Source: an uncultured Collinsella sp.
Lineage (GTDB): Bacteria > Actinomycetota > Coriobacteriia > Coriobacteriales > Coriobacteriaceae
Reading direction: 5' to 3'
DNA length: 11,218 bases
Assembly: GCA_937997605.1 (NCBI GenBank)
Contig: CALLFD010000379.1
Location: forward strand, 1-11,218
In this document: positions 4,461-11,186 of the stretch, piece by piece
Position numbering within the stretch: the first letter of the stretch is position 1
Layout: each line of letters starts with the position of its first letter
Program-made: the position numbers and the translations under genes
Notes under the pieces: generated by a model
What the model saw: only the letters and a program-made list of their open reading frames with translations
Told to the model about the DNA's origin: nothing
The model's database searches: none

Positions 4461-6341
4461 ATGCTCAATAATCACGAGGTCAATCTAACCGACGAGGAGG
4501 CTGCCGCCGAGGTCGCCCGCGTCGCGAAGACCTACCCCGTGGTGCGTTTGCTGTCGGCCGATCAGATTAAGAGCGAGCCTAACTGCCTGCTCGCCGGCAA
4601 TCGGTGCCCTTGTCTGCGCCAGTCGAGTCTTGAGGCCTTGGCAGGTTCCGATGATGTATCGGAGCAGCTGCTCAATGATGGTACCGAGTACCGCGCTCGC
4701 CTGCGCCCTCTGAAGGTCGAGGGCGAGCCTCACGTCCTGCTGATGGTGCGTCCGATCGATGAGCAAGAGGCTGCAGAAGAGGACCTCGTCTACACTGACG
4801 TGCTGACGAGTGTGCGCAATCGCCGATATTACGAGGAAAAGCTCCGTAGCGCCCGCATGAATGCCGGCGTTGCGGTGATCGACCTTGATGATTTTAGGGT
4901 CTTCAACGATACGTGTGGCCGTCATGCCGGCGACCTTGCGCTCGGTGCTGTGGCGACAGCCATACGCAGCGGAATTCGTTCGACTGACGAGCTTGTACGC
5001 TATGGCTGCGACAAGTTTGTGGTCGTCATGCCCGATATTCCCTCCGATGACTTCACCCGTCGCCTGCACCAGGTGTCCGATGCCGTTCATGCCACGATTG
5101 TTCCGGGCCATGAGTACGTGAGCTTGACGGCATGTATTGGTGGCGTTCGCATTCATGGCGAGACGGTCGATGGGGGAGTTGGCCGCGCTGTCCAGTTATT
5201 GAGCCGCGCTAAGGCAAAAGCCGGTACGGTCGTGACCGACGCCGATTCCATCGAAGCCTTCCAAAGCGAAAAGCCTTTGGTGCTTATTGTCGATGACTCC
5301 GACATGAACCGAGCCATTCTCAACGAGATGCTCAAGGACGAGTATTGCATCCTCGAGGCCGGCAACGGTCGTACGGCGCTCGACATGGTCGACCGCTATG
5401 GCGATGAGTTGTCGCTCGTGCTGCTGGATATTGTCATGCCGGGCATAAGCGGCTTTGAGGTGCTGGCCGATCTGTCGCGCCGATCGGGTATCGACAATCT
5501 GCCTTTCATCATGATTTCGAGCGAAGATTCCGATGATATGGTTTTGCGCGCGTACGAGCTGGGCGCCTCGGACTATATCAACCGCCCGTTTGACTCCCGT
5601 GTCGTGCGCCGCCGTGTAAGCAACACCATCCGCCTATACGCCAAGCAGCGCCGCCTGACGAGCCTGCTGTCCCAGCAGTACAACGAGCGCGTCAAGAACA
5701 GTCGCATGCTCATCGACATCATGGCCGGCGTCATGGAGCTTCGCAATGGCGAGAGCGGCAGGCACGTTACGAACATCGAGAAGCTGACCGAGCTGCTGCT
5801 TGGCTGTCTGGTCCAGCGTAGCGGCACGATCTCCCTCGACAATGAGGAACGCTCCACGATTGCCTTGGCTTCGGCGCTGCACGATATCGGCAAGATGTCG
5901 ATTGACGATGCGATTCTCAACAAACCCGGGCGCCTTACGCCCGAGGAGTTCGAGATTATGAAGACGCATACCACGATGCGCGCCGACATGTTGCTTGAGC
6001 TGGGCCGCCATCACGTCGGCAATGCGCTTATGGAATATGCGTACCAGATTGCGCGTTGGCATCACGAGCGCTGGGACGGCAAGGGCTATCCCGATGGCCT
6101 TAAGGGCGACGAGATTCCCATTGCCGCGCAGGTGGTCTCGGTGGCCGACGTGTATGATGCGCTGACGAGCGTGCGCGTGTACAAGGACGCTATCCCGCAC
6201 AAGGAGGCGATCCAGATGATCCTGGACGGTAAGTGCGGCACCTTTAACCCGCTGTTGCTCGACTGCCTGCTCGAGGTGCAAGACCGTATTGCCGAGACGT
6301 TGGCACGCCCCGCCGACGTTGTCGCGTTTCCCACGATTTAG
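4461..6341 (+). CDS. Multidomain signalling protein: degenerate GGDEF, receiver, HD-GYP c-di-GMP phosphodiesterase
   Basis: This 626-residue soluble protein has four parts. Residues 1-100 resemble the Cys-containing N-terminal module of some GGDEF proteins (Cys42, Cys49, Cys51). Residues 110-265 are a GGDEF domain whose signature is GCDKF (182-186), so cyclase activity should be lost. The inhibitory-site motif RSTD (173-176), five residues before it, is kept. Residues 272-392 are a receiver with Asp278, Asp279 and phospho-acceptor Asp323 (LLDIVMPG). Ser353 is present, but the usual KPF lysine is Arg375 (NRPF). Residues 415-615 are HD-GYP with HDIGK (474-478), HHERWDG (534-540) and GYP (542-544), as in active c-di-GMP phosphodiesterases. 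The likely role is phosphorylation-controlled c-di-GMP hydrolysis, with the dead GGDEF as a c-di-GMP sensor. AGGAAGGG lies six bases before the ATG. The Hpt gene follows after 24 bases. Confidence 0.93.
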   Translation: MLNNHEVNLTDEEAAAEVARVAKTYPVVRLLSADQIKSEPNCLLAGNRCPCLRQSSLEALAGSDDVSEQLLNDGTEYRARLRPLKVEGEPHVLLMVRPIDEQEAAEEDLVYTDVLTSVRNRRYYEEKLRSARMNAGVAVIDLDDFRVFNDTCGRHAGDLALGAVATAIRSGIRSTDELVRYGCDKFVVVMPDIPSDDFTRRLHQVSDAVHATIVPGHEYVSLTACIGGVRIHGETVDGGVGRAVQLLSRAKAKAGTVVTDADSIEAFQSEKPLVLIVDDSDMNRAILNEMLKDEYCILEAGNGRTALDMVDRYGDELSLVLLDIVMPGISGFEVLADLSRRSGIDNLPFIMISSEDSDDMVLRAYELGASDYINRPFDSRVVRRRVSNTIRLYAKQRRLTSLLSQQYNERVKNSRMLIDIMAGVMELRNGESGRHVTNIEKLTELLLGCLVQRSGTISLDNEERSTIALASALHDIGKMSIDDAILNKPGRLTPEEFEIMKTHTTMRADMLLELGRHHVGNALMEYAYQIARWHHERWDGKGYPDGLKGDEIPIAAQVVSVADVYDALTSVRVYKDAIPHKEAIQMILDGKCGTFNPLLLDCLLEVQDRIAETLARPADVVAFPTI

Positions 6342-6365
6342 TTTGAACAAAGGAGTTTTTAATCC

Positions 6366-6722
6366 ATGATTTCCATGCGTGAGGCGTATGAGAAGATCGG
6401 CGCTAATTATGATGACGCGTGCGCTCGGCTGATGGGCGAGGAAATGCTTGCCCGCTTTGCCCTCAAGTTTTTGGATGACGAGAGCATGGACAAGCTGGAG
6501 GCCGCCATGGCGGCAGGAGACGCCGAAGGTGCGTTTATGGCAGCGCACACGCTCAAGGGCGTGAGCCAGAACCTGGGATTCGATAATCTGTACGAGCCGG
6601 CGGTCGTGGTGACCGAAGCGCTGCGCGGTGCCGATGCCGTTGACGGCGCCCGCGAGGGGATGCATGCGCTGCAGCAGCAATATGCGGCGACGATGTCGGC
6701 CCTGCGCGAAGCGGCCGAATAA
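6366..6722 (+). CDS. Stand-alone Hpt (histidine phosphotransfer) domain protein
   Basis: This 118-residue all-helical protein has the Hpt signature AAHTLKGVSQNLGF, with phospho-accepting His61 and conserved Lys64-Gly65. It has no other domain and no membrane segment. Hpt proteins carry phosphate between receiver domains. Its position 24 bases behind the receiver/HD-GYP gene suggests that it donates phosphate to, or drains it from, Asp323 of that protein. AAAGGAG (6349-6355) lies 10 bases before the ATG; a second in-frame ATG at 6375 is too far away. No hybrid histidine kinase is in the window, so the source of phosphate must be encoded elsewhere. Confidence 0.92.
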   Translation: MISMREAYEKIGANYDDACARLMGEEMLARFALKFLDDESMDKLEAAMAAGDAEGAFMAAHTLKGVSQNLGFDNLYEPAVVVTEALRGADAVDGAREGMHALQQQYAATMSALREAAE

Positions 6723-6764
6723 GAGCTTGCGAGCCTTGGGTTGCGTGCCGGCCACATATAGGTA

Positions 6765-6809
6765 AAAGGGCGCCCCGCCGGACCATGTGGCCGGCGGGGC
6801 GCCCTTTTG
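6765..6809. terminator. Bidirectional intrinsic terminator between convergent operons
   Basis: AAAAGGGCGCCCCGCCGG (6765-6782) and CCGGCGGGGCGCCCTTTT (6792-6809) form a perfect 18-bp stem with a 9-base loop. The T-runs at each end serve the Hpt transcript on the plus strand and the hydrolase transcript on the minus strand. A second, mutually exclusive 11-bp stem exists: GCCGGCCACAT (6748-6758) with ATGTGGCCGGC (6786-6796). Confidence 0.92.
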
Positions 6810-6827
6810 TGTTGTGCTGTCCGTGAA

Positions 6828-7637
6828 CTAGCGGGCCTGCTTAACCTTTGCCGCTGCCTCGACAAACGACTTCCACAGGTTAAAGTCGGTCTCGAGCGTC
6901 TGCCAGGTGTACTCGGGATGCCATTGCACGCCCAGGCAGAAAGGCTGGCCTTCGACTTCGATGCACTCGGGAACGCCATCGGTTGCCTTGGCGACCAAGC
7001 GCGTGCTTTTACCCAGACGGTCGACGCAGCAGTGATGTGCCGAGTTGGTCTGGATCAGTCTGTGCCCGCCAACCGCGCGCTCCAGCAGCGAGCCCGGCAC
7101 GACCTCGACGGGGTGCACGGGATCGTTGAGCACGTGGGTATGGCGCCACTGCGTGCGGCCCTCGCGCGCACCCAGGCTCGGCACGTCCATGCACAGGGTG
7201 CCGCCGGTGGCGACATTGAGCAGCTGCGTGCCTCGGCAGGTGGTAAAGAGCGGCTTCTTGGCGCGAAGCACCTCGTTAACCAGCTTAAACTCAAAACGGT
7301 CGCGAATCTCGCAGCACAGCGTGGGGTCGTAAGGACGCTCGTCGCGCCAGCGTTTGGGGTTGACGTCCGGGCCGCCGGGAATGGCGATGCCGTCGGCGAT
7401 ATCGACGTAATGACGGATAACCTCAATGTCCTCGGTGATGGACATCTGCAGCGGCAGGCCGCCGGCGGCAAGGATGGCATCGACAAAGACGCTGGCGATC
7501 TCCTCGTTGGGGGAGAGCGTCTCGCTCAAAAACGGCTTCGCCTCTTCCCAGCGCGGCGCGACGAGGATGAGTGGGCGGTTGGCGGGGGCGACGTCGACGT
7601 GCGGGGTGTATGACGATGAAGTGCGAGTTCCGATCAT
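6828..7637 (-). CDS. Peptidase C26 / gamma-glutamyl-GABA hydrolase-like class I glutamine amidotransferase
   Basis: This 269-residue cytoplasmic protein of the PuuD type should hydrolyse gamma-glutamyl bonds. The nucleophile is Cys134 (TTCRGTQLLNV). His240 and Glu242 (GVQWHPEY) complete the triad. IPGGPDVNP (86-94) is the oxyanion-loop region of the family. The family's NSxHHQ motif reads NSAHHC here (198-203), a possible specificity change. It is the last gene of a transporter operon, 51 bases after the ATPase gene, so its substrate may be imported by that transporter. No synthetase for gamma-glutamyl polyamine breakdown is nearby. The ATG at 7637 has no clear SD site; the upstream message is C-rich, and translation may be coupled or weak. 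It could also act on gamma-glutamyl peptides or folate polyglutamates. Confidence 0.88.
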   Translation of the reverse strand: MIGTRTSSSYTPHVDVAPANRPLILVAPRWEEAKPFLSETLSPNEEIASVFVDAILAAGGLPLQMSITEDIEVIRHYVDIADGIAIPGGPDVNPKRWRDERPYDPTLCCEIRDRFEFKLVNEVLRAKKPLFTTCRGTQLLNVATGGTLCMDVPSLGAREGRTQWRHTHVLNDPVHPVEVVPGSLLERAVGGHRLIQTNSAHHCCVDRLGKSTRLVAKATDGVPECIEVEGQPFCLGVQWHPEYTWQTLETDFNLWKSFVEAAAKVKQAR

Positions 7638-7660
7638 AGGTGTAACTTTCGAGTTTGGAT

Positions 7661-7680
7661 GGGCATGGCGGGCGGGTGGG
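7661..7680 (+). other. G-quadruplex-type motif in the ATPase-hydrolase gap
   Basis: The plus strand carries four GGG runs with loops of 6, 1 and 1 bases (7661-7663, 7670-7672, 7674-7676, 7678-7680). This fits the intramolecular quadruplex pattern G3N1-7. The operon is read on the other strand, so the motif is in the DNA template strand and the message is C-rich here. Confidence 0.5.
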
Positions 7681-7688
7681 CGGTCTGG

Positions 7689-8453
7689 TTAGTGGCCCTT
7701 GATGGAGTTGAGGAAGTCCTGGGCGCGCTTGGTCTGGGGGTGGTCGAAGAACTCGTCGGGCGTGCCGGTTTCCACGATCTGGCCGTCGGCCATAAACACG
7801 ACGCGGTCGGCTACGCGGCGGGCAAAGTTCATCTCGTGCGTAATGACGATCATCGTCATGCCCTGCTGGGCCAGACGGACCATGACCTCGAGCACCTCGT
7901 TGATCATTTCGGGGTCAAGGGCGCTCGTGGGCTCGTCAAAAAGCATGGCCTTGGGTTGCATGGCAAGCGAGCGGGCGATGGCTACGCGCTGCTGCTGGCC
8001 GCCCGAGAGCTGTGCGGGCACCTTATCGGCCTGCTCGGCAACGCCCACGCGGCCCAGCAGGTCCATGGCGCGCTCGCGGGCCTCGTCCTTGGAGACACCC
8101 AGCACATCGACCGGTCCCAGCATGACGTTCTGCAGTACGGTCATATGTGCGAACAGGTTGAACTGCTGAAACACCATGCCCAGTTCGGCACGCATGCGGG
8201 CAAGGTCCTTGCCTTCCTGCGGCAGGGGCTCGCCCTCGATGAGGATCTCGCCCGAGTCGATGGTTTCCAGACGGTTGATGGTGCGGCACATGGTCGACTT
8301 GCCCGAGCCCGAGGGTCCAATCACAACGACGACCTCGCCGCGGTCGACCGAGAGATTGATGTCGTTGAGGACGTGCAGATCGCCATAGTGCTTATCGACG
8401 TGTCTGAGCTCGATCAGCGGCTGATTGCCGGTGGAAGAGGTGCTCTGTGCCAT
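7689..8453 (-). CDS. Polar amino acid ABC transporter, ATP-binding protein (GlnQ/HisP type)
   Basis: This 254-residue peripheral ATPase powers an amino-acid importer. Walker A is GPSGSGKST (46-54), the Q-loop Gln is in FQQFN (95-99), the signature is LSGGQQQR (149-156), Walker B is MLFDEP with Asp173-Glu174, the D-loop SALD follows (177-180), and the switch histidine is His206. Full length fits the family (about 240-255). AAGGAG (8463-8468) lies 9 bases before the ATG. The gene sits 36 bases after the second permease gene. Confidence 0.96.
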   Translation of the reverse strand: MAQSTSSTGNQPLIELRHVDKHYGDLHVLNDINLSVDRGEVVVVIGPSGSGKSTMCRTINRLETIDSGEILIEGEPLPQEGKDLARMRAELGMVFQQFNLFAHMTVLQNVMLGPVDVLGVSKDEARERAMDLLGRVGVAEQADKVPAQLSGGQQQRVAIARSLAMQPKAMLFDEPTSALDPEMINEVLEVMVRLAQQGMTMIVITHEMNFARRVADRVVFMADGQIVETGTPDEFFDHPQTKRAQDFLNSIKGH

Positions 8454-8489
8454 GGTGCTCGGCTCCTTATGACTCGAAATGGTAAAGCG

Positions 8490-9323
8490 TTAGCGGATGA
8501 TGGTCGCGCCGGTCTTGTGCGAAACATAGACAGCGGCCTTGTTGATCGCGACGTTGATGAGGATGTAGATGACCGCGATAACTAGGTAGACCGACACGAG
8601 GGCGTCGTAGTTGGTAATGAGCACGCGGGCGTTTTGCATGAGGTCGGGGTAGCTCACCACATAGGCGACGGTGGTGTCTTTGACTACGACCACAAGCTGC
8701 GAAATCAACGACGGAATGATAAACCGAATAGCCTGCGGCAACACGATTTTAAAGGTGATTTTGGCCTTGGAGAGACCGAGCGCCTGGGCGGCCTCGACCT
8801 GGCCGCGCGGCACGGCATTGACGCCGGCGCGGAAAATCTCGGCCAGCACGCCGGCTGCAGCGAGCGCGACGGGAAGCGTGAGCATCCAAAACGACGGCAG
8901 CGAGATCTTGTACTGGGGCAGCACCAAAAAGAAGAAGTAGATAAACAGCAGGCTCGGCACACCGCGGAAGAAATCGGTGAGCACACGGCAAACCAGCTGG
9001 AGCGGCTTAATGTCGCTGGTGCGGCCGAGCATAAGGGCTAGGCCCAGCACCAGCGCGATGGCGCCAGCGGTGAGTGCGACTTTAACGGTGCCCTCAAAGC
9101 CGGCAAGCAAGAACTTCCAGGTGGTGAGGTGCGTAAAGAAATACCAATAGTGGACCGAAAGCTGGCCGGTTACATAAAAGCGCTGCAGTACCAGGGCGAC
9201 GAGCACGGCGACGGCAACGAGCGAGATAGCGGTGCCGATGCGAATCTTGGCGCGCATCTTGGGGCCGGGAGCCTCGTAGAGCGCATCGCGCATGGTAAGT
9301 GCAGGGGAGGAATGCTTGCTCAT
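8490..9323 (-). CDS. Amino acid ABC transporter permease, second subunit
   Basis: This 277-residue membrane protein belongs to the His/Glu/Gln/Arg/opine permease family. About six hydrophobic segments are visible, near 32-50, 79-99, 122-138, 145-165, 200-222 and 242-262, after a longer charged N-terminus than in the first permease. The EAA loop that contacts the ATPase is at 161-198 (AGVNAVPRGQVEAAQALGLS). Its start overlaps the stop of the first permease by 4 bases (ATGA), so translation is probably coupled, and the two should form a heterodimer. An SD-like GGTGAGGA lies just upstream. Confidence 0.95.
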   Translation of the reverse strand: MSKHSSPALTMRDALYEAPGPKMRAKIRIGTAISLVAVAVLVALVLQRFYVTGQLSVHYWYFFTHLTTWKFLLAGFEGTVKVALTAGAIALVLGLALMLGRTSDIKPLQLVCRVLTDFFRGVPSLLFIYFFFLVLPQYKISLPSFWMLTLPVALAAAGVLAEIFRAGVNAVPRGQVEAAQALGLSKAKITFKIVLPQAIRFIIPSLISQLVVVVKDTTVAYVVSYPDLMQNARVLITNYDALVSVYLVIAVIYILINVAINKAAVYVSHKTGATIIR

Positions 9324-9979
9324 CGGAGGATCCTCACCTTCTTATCGATGTAGTTGCCAATGTGGCTCACCACAAAGGCCGTGCCCAGGTAGCCGAGTGC
9401 CGAGATAAAGAACGCGACGACGCCGCCGAGCGAGCGTGTGTTGATGTAGCTCACCACGCCGGTGAGCTCCTGCGGTTTAAGCGGCACCTGGCTACCGAGC
9501 GCGGTGGTGAGCATGACGGCGATAAAGAGGTTGGTCATGGGCAGCACGCTTGAGCGCAGTGCCTGTGGAATCACGATCTTGGCGAGGATACGGCTGAAGC
9601 TCATGCCGAGCGAACGGGCGGCTTCCACCTGGCCGACGCCGACGGTGTTGATGCCGCTCATAAAGTTCTCGGAACCAAAGGCCGAGCCCAAAAGGACCGT
9701 GGCGACGATAACGCAGGTGCGGTAGGGCAGGACGACCTTGAGCGGCGGAAGCGCATAGACGACGATGATAAGCAGCGCGATGCCGGGGATGTTACGGAAG
9801 ACCTGGACATACAGGTCGCCAAAGACGCGCAGCGGCTTGAGCGGCGACACGCGCATCACGGTGACGGCGACAGCCAGCACCATGGCGATGGCAAACGACT
9901 CAAGCGTCATGCCCCAGGTTGCTAGCAGCGCGTCGATATAGTTCTGGCCATAGAGCGACCAGAGCTCGGAGAGACTCAT
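9320..9979 (-). CDS. Amino acid ABC transporter permease, first subunit
   Basis: This 219-residue membrane protein is of the GltJ/GluC type. Hydrophobic segments lie near 22-42, 62-79, 87-104, 145-165 and 185-206, matching the usual five-helix core. The EAA loop is at 103-141, including GVGQVEAARSLGMS. GGGAGG (9985-9990) lies 5 bases before the ATG. It is separated from the binding-protein gene by 138 bases with a stable hairpin and overlaps the next permease gene by 4 bases. Confidence 0.95.
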   Translation of the reverse strand: MSLSELWSLYGQNYIDALLATWGMTLESFAIAMVLAVAVTVMRVSPLKPLRVFGDLYVQVFRNIPGIALLIIVVYALPPLKVVLPYRTCVIVATVLLGSAFGSENFMSGINTVGVGQVEAARSLGMSFSRILAKIVIPQALRSSVLPMTNLFIAVMLTTALGSQVPLKPQELTGVVSYINTRSLGGVVAFFISALGYLGTAFVVSHIGNYIDKKVRILR

Positions 9980-9993
9980 GCGGACCTCCCGCC

Positions 9994-10029
9994 GATAAGG
10001 AAAGGGGCTCCCGTGTGTACGGAAGCCCC
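9994..10029 (-). terminator. Intra-operon hairpin after the binding-protein gene
   Basis: GGGGCT-C-CCGT and ACGG-A-AGCCCC (10004-10014 and 10019-10029) form a stem with one mismatch and a GTGT loop. On the minus strand it is followed by TTTCCTTAT. It lies between the binding-protein stop and the permease start. Such hairpins partly terminate transcription or protect the upstream message, keeping the binding protein in excess over the membrane subunits. Confidence 0.65.
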
Positions 10030-10042
10030 GACAACTCAGTGA

Positions 10043-10116
10043 GGAAACAGTTTAGCGCAATAAAGCGCATCGTGCGTTTCCGTATGGTTTCGCAGCGGCC
10101 GTTACCAGACTCGCTG
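10043..10116. other. Further inverted repeats behind the binding-protein stop
   Basis: GGAAAC (10043-10048) pairs with GTTTCC (10076-10081) around a GCGC-AATAAA-GCGC stem (10055-10058 and 10065-10068). CAGCG (10093-10097) pairs with CGCTG (10112-10116) at the stop codon itself. These weak stems lengthen the structured 3' end of the binding-protein message. No gene is visible here. Confidence 0.35.
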
Positions 10117-10117
10117 T

Positions 10118-11113
10118 CTAGGCGCCGACCTCGGGCAGCTCGGGAACATTGGTGTCGCCCGTACGGTCGCCAATGCAGATCTGCCACAGCTCGGTCCAGG
10201 TGCCGTCGTCCTCGATCTTCTTAAGGAAGTCGTTAACGAAGGCGACGCCGTCGGAATCGAGCGGCAGGCCAATGCCATAGGGCTCCTTGCTGCCGAAGGG
10301 CTTGCCGGCAATCTTGTACTTACCGGGTTCGCGGACCAGGGCGCTCTGCTGCATGTTGTTATCGATGACGTAGGCGTCAACGCGGCCCTGTTGGAGTGCC
10401 TGGCGGGCCTCCTCGTCGGTCTTGAACTCCTGCTGGCTGGCCTTGGGAGCGAACTCCTCCAGGATGGCAGGGCCGTTGGAGCCGGACTGGACGGCGACGT
10501 TCTTGTCGGCCAGGTCGTCGACGCTCTTGATGTCGTCGTTATCGGCGAGCACCAGGATGGCCTGCTGGGTGTAGTAGTAGGGGCCGGCGAAGGAGACGAG
10601 CTTCTTGCGCTCGTCAGTGATGGTGTAGGTGGCAAAGACGGCGTCGACCTGGCCGTTCTGCAGGACGGACTCGCGCGTGTCCGAGGTCACCTGGGTGATC
10701 TCGACCTTGTTCTCGCCCAGAATGTAGTTGGACAGGAGCTGTGCGATACCGGCATCGAAGCCACGGGTCTGACCGTCTTTTTCGTTGAGGAGGGAGAAAA
10801 GCGTGGAGGTCTGAACGCCACCGATCTTAAAGACGCCGGCGTTCTTGACGGCCGTCGCCCAGGTGCTGGCGGCGATGGCGTCATCATCGGCCTTGGGGCC
10901 GTCGTTGACGAGCTTGTCGAATGCCTTGGCATCGAGCGTGGTGGAAGCCTCGGTATCTGCGGAGCTCTTGGAGGAGCCGGCGGCGGAACCCTTGTCGGCC
11001 TCGGCGCTGGTGTCAGAGCAGCCGGCAAGACCAAGGCCGGCGACGGTTGCGAAGGTAGCGGCAACAAAGCCGCGGCGGTCGAGAACGACCTGCTGGGAGA
11101 GGTTTTTGCTCAT
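10118..11113 (-). CDS. Amino acid ABC transporter substrate-binding lipoprotein
   Basis: This 331-residue exported protein is the family 3 solute-binding receptor of the importer. The N-terminus has a twin-arginine motif DRRGF (12-16), a hydrophobic core and the lipobox LAGC with Cys32, so it is probably exported folded by Tat and lipid-anchored. A Ser/Ala/Asp-rich linker (33-60) explains the extra length over the usual 260-280 residues. The binding fold begins near residue 90. TDERKKLVSFAGPYYY and SGSNGPAILEE are typical of glutamate/glutamine/aspartate receptors. KTDEEARQALQQGRVDAYVID is the second-lobe block, where the conserved Asp contacts the ligand amino group. AAGGTG (11121-11126) lies 7 bases before the ATG. 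Glutamate or a gamma-glutamyl compound is the likeliest ligand, given the operon's hydrolase; this is an inference. Confidence 0.94.
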   Translation of the reverse strand: MSKNLSQQVVLDRRGFVAATFATVAGLGLAGCSDTSAEADKGSAAGSSKSSADTEASTTLDAKAFDKLVNDGPKADDDAIAASTWATAVKNAGVFKIGGVQTSTLFSLLNEKDGQTRGFDAGIAQLLSNYILGENKVEITQVTSDTRESVLQNGQVDAVFATYTITDERKKLVSFAGPYYYTQQAILVLADNDDIKSVDDLADKNVAVQSGSNGPAILEEFAPKASQQEFKTDEEARQALQQGRVDAYVIDNNMQQSALVREPGKYKIAGKPFGSKEPYGIGLPLDSDGVAFVNDFLKKIEDDGTWTELWQICIGDRTGDTNVPELPEVGA

Positions 11114-11156
11114 GGTAGAACACCTTTCTCAATAAAATCCCTAGCGGTTGAGTAGA

Positions 11157-11186
11157 GTTATACCCTATCGCGCTCAAATGGGTCAA
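11157..11186 (-). promoter_or_regulatory. Sigma-A promoter of the ABC importer operon
   Basis: On the minus strand TTGACC (11186-11181) and TATAAC (11162-11157) are separated by 18 bases, each matching consensus at 5 of 6 positions. Transcription should start near 11150, leaving a leader of about 37 bases. A perfect 7-bp inverted repeat, GAGTTAT (11155-11161) and ATAACTC (11193-11199), brackets the promoter and overlaps the -10 element. A regulator bound there could block RNA polymerase; no regulator gene is in the window. Confidence 0.75.

Noticed and set aside
5634..6755. 373-codon minus-strand open frame opposite the HD-GYP and Hpt genes
   Set aside because: It spans two well-supported genes and the gap between them; GC-rich coding DNA often leaves the opposite strand open. 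No motif is visible.
7659..8585. 308-codon plus-strand open frame opposite the ATPase gene
   Set aside because: The minus strand carries every ABC ATPase motif in order, and the plus translation is a low-complexity shadow.
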